Source of the DNA: an uncultured Roseicyclus sp.
GTDB lineage: Bacteria > Pseudomonadota > Alphaproteobacteria > Rhodobacterales > Rhodobacteraceae
Assembly (NCBI GenBank): GCA_947491935.1
Contig: CANLLF010000003.1
Coordinates: 768,397 to 832,396, forward strand
Reading direction: 5' to 3'
Length of the DNA stretch: 64,000 nucleotides
The position numbers and the translations under genes are program-made. This document shows, one piece after another, positions 52,313 through 60,287 of this stretch (the first letter of the stretch is position 1; each line of letters starts with the position of its first letter). Below the pieces are notes generated by a model. It did not search any database and was not told the origin of the DNA. It saw only the letters and a list, made by a program, of their open reading frames with translations.

Positions 52313-52327
52313 TTAACCACATGTTAA
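52313..52327 (+). promoter_or_regulatory. CtrA-type binding site
   Basis: TTAA-CCACATG-TTAA matches the CtrA consensus TTAA-N7-TTAA(C) exactly, within the palindrome GTTAACCACATGTTAAC. It is 49 nt before the ATG of the unknown coiled-coil gene at 52376. Confidence 0.65.
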
Positions 52328-52375
52328 CAGGCATAGATATAAATTGAACCAAATCGCCGATTAGGAGTTTTGGGG

Positions 52376-53101
52376 ATGGTGCCCGAACTGCGGCATGAAC
52401 AAGGTCTGTCGATCTCACTTTCCAATGATGCCGACACCCGGCAATGGGTGCCGGTTACTATTACGTTGGGCACTCCGGATCGGCGCCACAGGATCTCCTT
52501 CCGGTCCGAAAAGTTCATGTCCGAGGTGTTCTGCCCGGAGATCACGGAATTTCTTGAACCGATCCTTGCGGGCTTCACCGCAGGCGATGCGGTGTATTCC
52601 AACCCTGACGCGGTGATCCGCCTGCCCGGGCTGATCATGCGGCAGGTTCGCGTGATCTACAGCTCGTTTGGCCGCAAGAACGCCCATGCCCAGGTCCGGT
52701 TTTCGGTGGTGTCGGGCAACCCGCACCGCACGCTGCTGGACGATGATGGCTTCGCCTATCCGATGGAGGAAATGACATCGCAGGTCTATCGCGAGGCGTT
52801 GAACTGGGTGCTGTTGCCGGCGCTCAACATCGCCGCGCTTGAGGAGGATGACCTCCGCTCCGAGGAAGACGTTCGGACGCTCACGGACAGCCTTGCCCAA
52901 TTGCGGGCCTCGCGCGATCAGCTGCTGTTTCAGGTCGAACTGGTGAAACGTGAATTGGGCCGTCTGGAGCGGCGGGTCTACGCGAAAACGCACAAGGCCA
53001 ATGCCACCTTTGCGGAAGCCGCGCCAAGCCGGCCGCTGCTTGCCGCCGAACCGAAGCAGGAAGATTTTGCGACGATGAAGGTGCTGCGGAAGCTGGACTA
53101 A
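52376..53101 (+). CDS. Hypothetical protein with coiled-coil, CtrA-site promoter
   Basis: A 241-residue soluble protein I do not recognise. The N-terminal half is a mixed fold (VPVTITLGTPDRRHRISFRS, VIRLPGLIMRQVRVIYSSFG). A predicted coiled-coil follows at about 170-210 (LRSEEDVRTLTDSLAQLRAS, LLFQVELVKRELGRLERRVY), then a short basic and Ala-rich tail. ATG 52376 has an AGGAG site at 52363, and a perfect CtrA box lies 49 nt upstream. It directly follows the CheB-CheR-PAS gene and may work with it in motility or cell-cycle signalling; this is inference. Confidence 0.75.
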   Translation: MVPELRHEQGLSISLSNDADTRQWVPVTITLGTPDRRHRISFRSEKFMSEVFCPEITEFLEPILAGFTAGDAVYSNPDAVIRLPGLIMRQVRVIYSSFGRKNAHAQVRFSVVSGNPHRTLLDDDGFAYPMEEMTSQVYREALNWVLLPALNIAALEEDDLRSEEDVRTLTDSLAQLRASRDQLLFQVELVKRELGRLERRVYAKTHKANATFAEAAPSRPLLAAEPKQEDFATMKVLRKLD

Positions 53102-53198
53102 GCCGGGCCGCGTCGGCTTGGCTTATCTGGCGGCCCGAACAGTATCCCGCGCCCACTCTCGGAACGTTTTTCGACCCTGCGGGGATCACCGCGCTCGC

Positions 53199-53867
53199 CT
53201 AGCCTGCCGCGGCCCGCGCATCCATCGCGGTGCCGTATTGCGGCAGGTCGGCCTGGGTCTTGCCGTGGGCGGCCATCAACGTATCGCGCACATAGGCAAT
53301 CTGCGCGGTCTCCTCGATGATCTCGGCCAGATATTGCGCCGCCATCAGGGTCGGCCCCGCGCCGATGGTGCCGTGATTGGCGAGCACGGCCGCCCGGATA
53401 TTCGGGTCACGGAAGACGGGGCTGATCTCAACCTCCGTCTGCGGGCCGCCATTGGCTGAAAGCGGGATCAGGGGCATCCGCCCGATCTTTTCGATGGTCT
53501 GCACAGTCAGGCAGGGGATTTCTATCCCGGCACTGGCGTACCCCGTGGCCCAGGGGCTGTGGCAATGCACGATGGCGTTGATGTCGTCGCGGATGCGGTA
53601 GAGGTCGAGGTGAAAGTCGAGGTCCTTGGAGGGTTTCAGGGCCTGCGCCGACGGAAGGATTGTCCCGTCCAGCATCACCACCTGCAGATTGTCGCGGGTG
53701 CATTCGTTGAACCCCACGCCGGAGGGCTTGATCACAATCGCGTCGCGCGCGTCCAGCCGCACCGACAGGTTGCCGCCCGCATTGGTCTGCAACCCGCCCA
53801 CGAAACAGCGTTTGGCCGCGGCGATCAGGGCGTCCATCTTGTCGTGCAGATCGGGGAAATCAGACAT
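53199..53867 (-). CDS. Class II aldolase/adducin family protein
   Basis: A 222-residue zinc aldolase or decarboxylase of the AraD/FucA fold. Metal ligands are in IVHCHSPWATGY (two His) and VLANHGTIGAG (third His). The N-terminus MSDFPDLHDKMDALI and the TNAGGNLSVRL loop fit the phosphate-binding region of the family. It is the last gene of the ABC-transporter arm, and its ATG overlaps the Tm-1-like stop by 8 nt. A second class II aldolase is at 62070, so the pathway may use two different aldol or epimerase steps. Confidence 0.9.
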   Translation of the reverse strand: MSDFPDLHDKMDALIAAAKRCFVGGLQTNAGGNLSVRLDARDAIVIKPSGVGFNECTRDNLQVVMLDGTILPSAQALKPSKDLDFHLDLYRIRDDINAIVHCHSPWATGYASAGIEIPCLTVQTIEKIGRMPLIPLSANGGPQTEVEISPVFRDPNIRAAVLANHGTIGAGPTLMAAQYLAEIIEETAQIAYVRDTLMAAHGKTQADLPQYGTAMDARAAAG

Positions 53868-55002
53868 GTTCGGTCCTTTGGGTCATGGCGGCCTCCAGCG
53901 CGGCCACGGCAGCCCGCGCCACGTCGGGCGTGTTGATGTGATGGGGCAGCCGCGCAACGGTATAGGCGCGGGCATGGTGTTCGAGCGTATCGGCGGCGAT
54001 GCGGCGGAGCGTTTCATCCTCGATCGCGCCGCCGGGGCGGTCCTCATGGCTGAAGCCGCCCATGGGGATCAGGACGTGGCAGGGCGCGGTGGCCTGGTTG
54101 AGGGCCTCGGCCAGGGCAGTGGCCTGATCTTCCATCTCGGCATCGGTCAGCTTCACATGGGTGAATTGGGCCGTGTGGCGATAGTGGGGACGGTCAAGAT
54201 AGGCGTCTCCGACCGTCTCGATGGCGCCAAGCCCGATGAAGTTCAGCGCGCCGGGCAGAACCACGCGGGGCAGCGACGCGGCACCGGTGAACCGGTCGGG
54301 CATGGGCACATGGGCACCGGCCAGCCGGATGCGCCCCAATTCGTGCACGTTCATGTCGATCACGCCATCAGCGTGGCCCTCCGTCACGAAGCGCGAAAAC
54401 GCGGCCCCGCCGTAACCATTGGCGTGAAAGACGGTTGCCTCGAACCCCTGGTCACTTAATTCGCGTGAGATTTCGGCCCCCGCCCGACCCGTCGCGCCAA
54501 GGGTGGTGACGGCGATATTGGGCCGATCGCCGGGTGCGACCGGTTGCGCGCGCGTCAGGCCCGCGACCATGGCGGCGGCGTTTTCGAACACCTGCCGGAG
54601 TTGGGTATTGAGCCCCTCGATATCGCACAGTGTGGGGATGATGGTGATGGAGCTGTCGGCCAGTGCCGGGCGCGGATCGAAGGCCAGCGTGGTGACGAGG
54701 ATGCGCGGATAGGTGGCAGGCAGGCCCTTGATCGCGGCCAGCACGATTTCCCCACCGGTGCCGCCGCCAATGCCGATGGCAACCTTGCAATCGCCGCAAC
54801 GGGCCGCAATGTCGGCCGCCGCCGCTTCGGCCCGCGCGGCCATGCGCGCCAGCTTCTCGGCGCCCGACCAGACCGCTCCGCCCGAGCCGAGGGAGACGTC
54901 CATCATCTCGACCTCCAGCCCATGCGCGCGCAGGGCGGCGGCCATGTAGGACATCTCCTGCCGTTTGGTTTCGACCGTTCCGATCAACAGAACCCGTGTC
55001 AC
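53860..55002 (-). CDS. Tm-1-like ATP-binding protein (UPF0261)
   Basis: A 380-residue protein of the UPF0261/Tm-1 N-terminal family. VLLIGTVETKRQEMSYMA is the characteristic start, IGIGGGTGGEIVLAAIK is a nucleotide-binding-like Gly loop, and GVIDMNVHELG and MGGFSHEDRPGG are in the second domain. In tomato, Tm-1 blocks viral RNA polymerase; the bacterial enzymes have no agreed reaction. Here it lies between the permease and an aldolase in a sugar-uptake operon, which suggests an enzymatic role in breakdown of the imported compound. The start is GTG 55002, 3 nt after the permease stop. Confidence 0.85.
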   Translation of the reverse strand: MTRVLLIGTVETKRQEMSYMAAALRAHGLEVEMMDVSLGSGGAVWSGAEKLARMAARAEAAAADIAARCGDCKVAIGIGGGTGGEIVLAAIKGLPATYPRILVTTLAFDPRPALADSSITIIPTLCDIEGLNTQLRQVFENAAAMVAGLTRAQPVAPGDRPNIAVTTLGATGRAGAEISRELSDQGFEATVFHANGYGGAAFSRFVTEGHADGVIDMNVHELGRIRLAGAHVPMPDRFTGAASLPRVVLPGALNFIGLGAIETVGDAYLDRPHYRHTAQFTHVKLTDAEMEDQATALAEALNQATAPCHVLIPMGGFSHEDRPGGAIEDETLRRIAADTLEHHARAYTVARLPHHINTPDVARAAVAALEAAMTQRTEHV

Positions 55003-55005
55003 ACC

Positions 55006-55941
55006 CTACCCCTTCACAGCACCCGCCGTCATGCCGGTGATGATCTGCCGGGACGCGAAGAGGGTAAAGAGGATCGGTGGAATGGCCAGCAACATGCCTG
55101 TGGCCAGGATCGTGCCGAGGCCGTCGAATTCCGAGGCGTTGTTCACGATCAGGATCGGGACGGTCATGGTATCGCGATCGGCCAGAGCGGAGGCCAGAAG
55201 ATACTCGTTCCACGCGATGCGGAAGGTGAAGATCGACGCGGCGGCGAGGCCGGGTTTGATGAGCGGCAGAACGACGAGGAAAAAAACCTGAAACGGCCCG
55301 GCCCCATCCACCCGGGCGGCTTCTTCGAGCGATTTGGGGACCTGCACGATGAAGCTTTGCAGGATCCAGATCACAAACGGCAGGTTCATCGCCACGTAGA
55401 CCAGAATGATGCCGGAATGGGTGCCCGCCAGGCAGACATCGCCGCGGCCCCCAAACGTGTCGCGGATCCAAGCGCCGACGCCGTAATCATTGTCGAGGCA
55501 GAAGGAATTGTTCCAGAGGCCAAAGACCGGGACCAGAAGGACGGCCGGTGGGATCATGCGGACGGCCAGCGTGCTGAGCGACAGGCTATCGCGGCCCATG
55601 AACTTGAAGCGGACCAGCGCATAGGCGGCCATGCAACCGAAAATGAGGGTCAGCGCAGTGGAAATCAGCGCAATGATGAGCGAGTTCACGAAGGCCCCGC
55701 CGAAACGGATGGTGCAGAACCGCAGATGCTCGGGCTCGTACCAGAGGATATCGCAGAGCGCCGTTTCGTAGTTGCGGATCGTGGGCATGAACAGAAGCCC
55801 GCCCGCCCCGCTGGTGATATCCACATCGAGCTTCAGGGAGTTGATCAGCAAGAGCAGAACCGGCCCGATGGACATGAAGACCAGAAGCGCGATCAGCGCG
55901 TAGAAGGCGGGGTTCTGGCGTTCGTAATTGGTGTCGGCCAT
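55006..55941 (-). CDS. Carbohydrate ABC transporter permease (MalG/UgpE type)
   Basis: A 311-residue inner-membrane permease with six helices (for example FYALIALLVFMSIGPVLLL) and the EAA loop EEAARVDGAGPFQVFFLVVL, which contacts the ATPase. An insert of about 30 residues around the middle (VGAWIRDTFGGRGDVCLAGT) makes it longer than MalG. It pairs with the permease 3 nt upstream. The gene is part of ATPase-SBP-permease-permease-Tm1-aldolase. Confidence 0.92.
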   Translation of the reverse strand: MADTNYERQNPAFYALIALLVFMSIGPVLLLLINSLKLDVDITSGAGGLLFMPTIRNYETALCDILWYEPEHLRFCTIRFGGAFVNSLIIALISTALTLIFGCMAAYALVRFKFMGRDSLSLSTLAVRMIPPAVLLVPVFGLWNNSFCLDNDYGVGAWIRDTFGGRGDVCLAGTHSGIILVYVAMNLPFVIWILQSFIVQVPKSLEEAARVDGAGPFQVFFLVVLPLIKPGLAAASIFTFRIAWNEYLLASALADRDTMTVPILIVNNASEFDGLGTILATGMLLAIPPILFTLFASRQIITGMTAGAVKG

Positions 55942-55944
55942 GGG

Positions 55945-56856
55945 TTACCCCTCCTCTTCCGCGGCGAATTTCAGGCGCCTGGCGCGGGCTTCCTGCCAGC
56001 GGGTGAAGGCAAACATGCCAAGGGTCAGGACCATCAGAAGCACCAGCAGGTAATTCGACATCGCTGCCGCCTCCCCCAATTCGCGGAATTCGCGGGCGGT
56101 GCGCGCAATGCGCAGCGCGAGGATTTCGGTGGAGAGACCGGGGCCGCCACCGGTGAGGACCAGGATCACCTCAAGGACCTTGAAGGCATCGATCAGGCGC
56201 AACAGCATCGTCACGATCAGAACCGGCGCCATCAGCGGCAGCTTGATGTGAATGATCTGCTGCCATGTCGTCGCGCCATCGATGCGCGCGGCCTCCAGCG
56301 CGGAGCGGGGCAGCGATTGCAGGGCCGCGAGCGACAGGATGAAGATGAACGGGGTCCATTGCCAGATATCGGCAATCATCACTGACAGGAGCGGGTTCTG
56401 GCCAAGCCAGTCCACACCTTCGAGCCCAATGGCCTCCAGGAAGCGGTTAAACGTGCCGTAGGTCTGGTGATACATGTAGCGCCAGACGAGGCCCACCACG
56501 ACGGGCGCGATCATCATCGGTAGGATGAAAAGGGTGCGCAGAACCGACATACCGCGGATGTTGCGATCGAGCAGAAGCGCAAGGCCGACGCCGAGGAACA
56601 TCTCAACCGCGACGACGGTGAAGGCGAAGATCAGGGTAACGGAGAAGCTTTCCCAGAATTGCGCGTCCATCCACAGGCGGACGTAATTCTGCATGCCCAC
56701 AAACTCGGTTTCCGAAATGCTCTGGCTTGGGTCCCAGTCGCGGAAGCTGCCCCACATCATGTAGCCGATGGGATAAAACAGCGCGAGGATCATGACCAGC
56801 GCCGCGGGCGCGATGAACATGTAGGGGGTCAGGCGGCTGACGTTCTGACGGGTCAC
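55945..56856 (-). CDS. Carbohydrate ABC transporter permease (MalF/UgpA type)
   Basis: A 303-residue inner-membrane permease with six helices (TPYMFIAPAALVMILALFY, ...). The EAA loop is LEAARIDGATTWQQIIHIKL. The start is ATG 56856; its transcript follows a strong hairpin at 56901-56932 after the binding-protein gene. Sugar or polyol import is likely from family, but the substrate is unknown. Confidence 0.93.
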   Translation of the reverse strand: MTRQNVSRLTPYMFIAPAALVMILALFYPIGYMMWGSFRDWDPSQSISETEFVGMQNYVRLWMDAQFWESFSVTLIFAFTVVAVEMFLGVGLALLLDRNIRGMSVLRTLFILPMMIAPVVVGLVWRYMYHQTYGTFNRFLEAIGLEGVDWLGQNPLLSVMIADIWQWTPFIFILSLAALQSLPRSALEAARIDGATTWQQIIHIKLPLMAPVLIVTMLLRLIDAFKVLEVILVLTGGGPGLSTEILALRIARTAREFRELGEAAAMSNYLLVLLMVLTLGMFAFTRWQEARARRLKFAAEEEG

Positions 56857-56900
56857 TTCGGGATCGCCTTATTCGGGATATTTGCGGGGCCGTGCAGGGT

Positions 56901-56932
56901 GGCGCGCGCCCCGGGAGAGGAGGGCGCGCGCC
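56901..56932 (-). terminator. Intercistronic stem-loop between SBP and permease genes
   Basis: An 11-bp perfect stem GGCGCGCGCCC (56901-56911) / GGGCGCGCGCC (56922-56932) with a 10-nt loop. In mal-type operons such stem-loops let the binding protein be made in excess of the membrane subunits by stabilising the upstream mRNA or causing partial termination. That role here is inference from position. Confidence 0.6.
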
Positions 56933-56946
56933 GTTGGTTCAAAGAC

Positions 56947-58281
56947 TTACTGCCAGACGTAGTAACCCTCTTCCTCCATCAGGGTGCGGGTCCGTTCGGC
57001 GATGCCGTCGAGCGCTTCCTGAATGTCGAGGCCCTCGGTCAGAACCTGGCTCATCGTGGTGCCGATATCGGCATTGATGCGGCCCCAGGGCGGGATGATC
57101 GGGCGCCAATCGGGATCGGCATCGGCCAGGGCCTCACCGAAGGTGGCGGACCAGGGATAGCGCTCGTTCAACTCCGCATTCTCGTAAGTGGAGAATCGCG
57201 ACGGGTTGCCGCCGGCCATCGCCACGGCGAGATCGCCCTCACGGCTGGTGAGCCATTGCATCAGCAGGAAGGCCGCATCGGGCTCGGCCGCGTTGCGCGG
57301 GATCGCAAGGCCGAAGCCGCCGGTTTGGGATGCGGCACGGGTGCCGACCGGATGGGGCGCCCATCCGACATTGCCCGCCACGGTGGAGCGGCTTTCGTCC
57401 TCGAAGGTGGGCGCAAACGCGATGGAGTCGATGAACATCGCCGCCTGGCCTTGGGCAAACGCATTGGCCGCTTCCGCCGGACCGAAGGCGGATGAGCCTT
57501 CCGGGCCGCAATCCACGATGGTTTGCAGGGCTTCCGCCGCCGCGACACCTTCAGGCGAGTTGATTGTCGGCTCCCACCCTTCGCCGAAGACGCGACCGCC
57601 AAGGGGCGCGAGGTGCAGAAGGAAGGCGTGGGAGGCCTGGTGGCCCGAGGCGGCGCGGGAGGCGACGCCACCCATGCCCTCTTCCAGTTCCGGGATCTGG
57701 CAGGCCAGTTCCAGAAGCTGGTCGTAGTTTTCAGGCACGTCCAGCCCATGCTCTTCAAACACATCCGTGCGGTAGTAGAGAACTGAGGTTTCCGAGCCGA
57801 AGGGCAGACCATAGAGCGACCCGGTCGGGCCCGGCAGATAGCCACGCTCGCCACCGGCGACACCGATATTCTGGACGTAGCCATCAATCAGGTCGGCGGC
57901 ATCATAGTTCGGATCGGCCAGGCGTGGGTTCATGAAAAACGGCGCAAGGTTGTAGATCTGATCGGCATAGACGTAATCGGCCTTGGAAAAGACCACATAG
58001 GCGATCAGGTCATAGGCGCCTTCGTCAAGGCTCAGCTCCAGCGTCTGACGCTCGCGCATGTCGAGATAGGGGAGCATGTCCACCTCAACCTCGATGCCGG
58101 TTTCCTCGGTGAATTGGGGCAGAACCTCCAACACGGCATTGTAATGGGGGTGCGCGGGGAAGTTCACGATCAGGGTCGTGCCCGCATAGGGCGCATAGGG
58201 CCCCTCATGGCCGTCAGCCAGGGCCGCGCCGCTTAGCGCAAGCCCCCCGACGATTGTCGATGTCATCAAGGTCTTCAGCAT
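56947..58281 (-). CDS. Extracellular solute-binding protein, family 1
   Basis: A 444-residue periplasmic binding protein with a signal peptide (residues 1-23, ending SGAALA-DG). It shows the type 1 SBP core (TLIVNFPAHPHYNAVLEVLP; GLPFGSETSVLYYRTDVFEE; MFIDSIAFAPTF). Sugar or polyol ligand is likely from family. ATG 58281 has a GGAGG site. It lies 34 nt after the ATPase gene and ahead of a strong hairpin that probably raises its expression over the permeases. Confidence 0.92.
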   Translation of the reverse strand: MLKTLMTSTIVGGLALSGAALADGHEGPYAPYAGTTLIVNFPAHPHYNAVLEVLPQFTEETGIEVEVDMLPYLDMRERQTLELSLDEGAYDLIAYVVFSKADYVYADQIYNLAPFFMNPRLADPNYDAADLIDGYVQNIGVAGGERGYLPGPTGSLYGLPFGSETSVLYYRTDVFEEHGLDVPENYDQLLELACQIPELEEGMGGVASRAASGHQASHAFLLHLAPLGGRVFGEGWEPTINSPEGVAAAEALQTIVDCGPEGSSAFGPAEAANAFAQGQAAMFIDSIAFAPTFEDESRSTVAGNVGWAPHPVGTRAASQTGGFGLAIPRNAAEPDAAFLLMQWLTSREGDLAVAMAGGNPSRFSTYENAELNERYPWSATFGEALADADPDWRPIIPPWGRINADIGTTMSQVLTEGLDIQEALDGIAERTRTLMEEEGYYVWQ

Positions 58282-58315
58282 CTTTTCCTCCCAGTTGCTG
58301 ATTGGTGCGGCGCGT

Positions 58316-59404
58316 TTACAGCGCCACTTCCGTCTTCGTGTCGAACAGGTGCAGCCCCTCGGGCCGCACCGCAAAGCGCAGGGTTTCGCCTAGGGCAATT
58401 GGCGTTTCGGATTTCAGCTCCACCGTCACCTTGGCGTCGCCGCAGCCGCAGATCAGAACCGATTGCGCGCCGATATATTCCGAGACCACGACGTTCAGAT
58501 CGAGCGATTGGTCGACCGGCGCGTCGGGCGTGTATTCCAGATCCGACGGGCGCAGGCCCAGGGTTGCCTTGTGGACCGCCTTGTTGCGGGCACGGGTGGC
58601 AAGATCGTTGGGCAGGCGGATCGAGAACCCGTCCCCCTTGGCGTGCAGCGCGCCGTTTTCCTCGACCAGATCGGCCTCCAGGAAATTCATCGGCGGGGAG
58701 CCCAGGAAGCCTGCCACAAACCGGTTGACCGGGTTCTTGAACAGCTCCGACGGCGTACCCTGTTGCTGGATATGGCCGCCATGCATCACCACGATCCGAT
58801 CGGCCAATGTCATCGCCTCGATCTGGTCATGGGTGACGTAGATCATGTTTTTCTTCACGTTCTGGCGCATCAGCGCCAGTTCCGCGCGCATCTGACCACG
58901 CAGTTTCGCGTCGAGGTTCGAAAGCGGCTCATCAAAAAGGAACGTGCTGGCGTCGCGGCAGAGTGCGCGGCCCATGGCAACGCGCTGGCGTTGGCCACCG
59001 GAAAGCTCACCAGGCTTGCGGCCAAGGAACGGCGAGAGGCCCAACATCTCGGCCACCTCCCCCACCTTCTTGTCGATCGTGGCTTGCGGCGTTTTCTGCA
59101 GGCGGAGCGAAAACGACATGTTCCGCGCGACGTTCATGTGCGGGTAAAGCGCGTAATCCTGGAACACCATGGCGATATCGCGATCCTTGGGGTCCAGCCC
59201 GCTGATCGGGCGGTCATCCATGTAGATCTCCCCGTCCGAGACGGTTTCCAGTCCGGCCAGCATCCGCAGGGTCGTGGATTTTCCGCAGCCCGAGGGGCCG
59301 ACCAGCACGGTGAACTCATGCTCAGCCATATCCAGCTCGATGCCATGCAGAACCTCGACGGCGCCGTAGCGTTTGACCAGATTTTCCAGACGGATCGTTG
59401 GCAT
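58316..59404 (-). CDS. ABC transporter ATP-binding protein (UgpC/MalK type)
   Basis: A 362-residue ATPase of the MalK/UgpC group. Walker A GPSGCGKST, Q-loop VFQDYALYP, signature LSGGQRQRVA, Walker B STFLFDEPLSNLD and H-loop YVTHDQ are intact, and a C-terminal TOBE region (about 240-360) follows. It powers the two permeases. The start ATG 59404 has an AAGGGG site. It is the first gene of the operon; its promoter has -10 TATACA overlapping the GntR-type operator at 59438. Confidence 0.96.
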   Translation of the reverse strand: MPTIRLENLVKRYGAVEVLHGIELDMAEHEFTVLVGPSGCGKSTTLRMLAGLETVSDGEIYMDDRPISGLDPKDRDIAMVFQDYALYPHMNVARNMSFSLRLQKTPQATIDKKVGEVAEMLGLSPFLGRKPGELSGGQRQRVAMGRALCRDASTFLFDEPLSNLDAKLRGQMRAELALMRQNVKKNMIYVTHDQIEAMTLADRIVVMHGGHIQQQGTPSELFKNPVNRFVAGFLGSPPMNFLEADLVEENGALHAKGDGFSIRLPNDLATRARNKAVHKATLGLRPSDLEYTPDAPVDQSLDLNVVVSEYIGAQSVLICGCGDAKVTVELKSETPIALGETLRFAVRPEGLHLFDTKTEVAL

Positions 59405-59437
59405 CGATTCCCCTTCTCGGACTTTCACCTAGCATTC

Positions 59438-59466
59438 TGTATACAAACTTGATTGTAAATATCCAA
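59438..59466 (-). promoter_or_regulatory. Promoter of the ABC operon with overlapping GntR-type operator
   Basis: The minus strand shows -35 TTGGAT (59466-59461) and -10 TATACA (59443-59438) with a 17-bp spacer. The plus-strand element TGTATACAAAC (59438-59448) covers the -10 and recurs at 60249. It lies between the ATPase and GntR genes, so binding there would repress the import operon. Confidence 0.65.
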
Positions 59467-59535
59467 AATTGCCTTTCTGCCCCCGATGGTCTAAGCGTAG
59501 CGGGCAACAACACTATGATTTTCGGTGAGGCCCCC

Positions 59536-60201
59536 ATGGCGACCCCCTCTGACACCCCTGCCCCCAGCGGCCGCGGATCGACCGTGCGCCGCATCGAGCA
59601 GGCCCTGACCGAAGACATCTCGGCCGGTGCACTGGCGGCGGGAGAGCGGATTGACGAGGTCAAGCTGACGGAGCGCTTCGGTGTGTCGCGCACGCCGGTG
59701 CGCGAGGCGCTGTCGCGGCTGGTGGCTCAGGGCATCCTGATCCCGGGCGAAAAGAGGGGCGTTCGGGTCGCTGAATATACGCGGGCCCAATTGGCGCAAA
59801 TCTTTGAAGCCATGCATGAAATCGAGGCCGCCTGTGCCCGTATCGCCGCTCAACGCCTGACGCTTCTGGCGCGGGTTGAGATCGAAGCCGCCCAGGCCGA
59901 TTGCATGGCCGCCGCCGAGGCGGGGGACCGCGCCGCCTATCTCAAGGCCAATGAGCAGTTCCACCTGACCATCTACCGGGCCACCGGCAATCCCTACATG
60001 GCCGAGATCGCCACGGAGTTTCGCCAGCGCACCGGCGCCGCGCGCGCCAAGAAATTCGCCACCGACGAAGATCTTCTCTCCTCGGCGCACAGCCATGCGG
60101 ATTTGATTTCGCTTATCTTTTCCGAGGATTCGGCCGCCGCCTCCGACGGGATGCGCGCCCATATGGCACGATCTTTCAAAGAGACGTTGGCCGCAAACTA
60201 G
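59536..60201 (+). CDS. GntR family transcriptional regulator (FCD/FadR type)
   Basis: A 221-residue repressor or activator. It has an N-terminal winged helix (RIEQALTEDISAGALAAGER; TERFGVSRTPVREALSRL is the recognition region) and a C-terminal all-helical FCD domain (about 85-215) with His and Asp residues that may bind metal and ligand (ANEQFHLTIYRATGN; SSAHSHADLI). ATG 59536 has a GTGAGG site; a longer frame reaches 59515. It sits between the two arms of the catabolic locus, and both arms carry TGTATACAAAC near their promoters. The inducer is unknown. Confidence 0.92.
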   Translation: MATPSDTPAPSGRGSTVRRIEQALTEDISAGALAAGERIDEVKLTERFGVSRTPVREALSRLVAQGILIPGEKRGVRVAEYTRAQLAQIFEAMHEIEAACARIAAQRLTLLARVEIEAAQADCMAAAEAGDRAAYLKANEQFHLTIYRATGNPYMAEIATEFRQRTGAARAKKFATDEDLLSSAHSHADLISLIFSEDSAAASDGMRAHMARSFKETLAAN

Positions 60202-60248
60202 CGCGTTTCGGTTTTTTCGGGTTGCATTCGCACACAAGGCTGTCACTT

Positions 60249-60259
60249 TGTATACAAAC
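60249..60259 (+). promoter_or_regulatory. Second GntR-type operator copy upstream of the MBL hydrolase operon
   Basis: TGTATACAAAC within TTTGTATACAAACGTG, identical to the 11-bp element at 59438-59448. TATACA could itself be the -10 of this operon. It is 28 nt before ATG 60288. Confidence 0.6.
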
Positions 60260-60287
60260 GTGACTCGGCAAGCGAATGGAGATCCCC

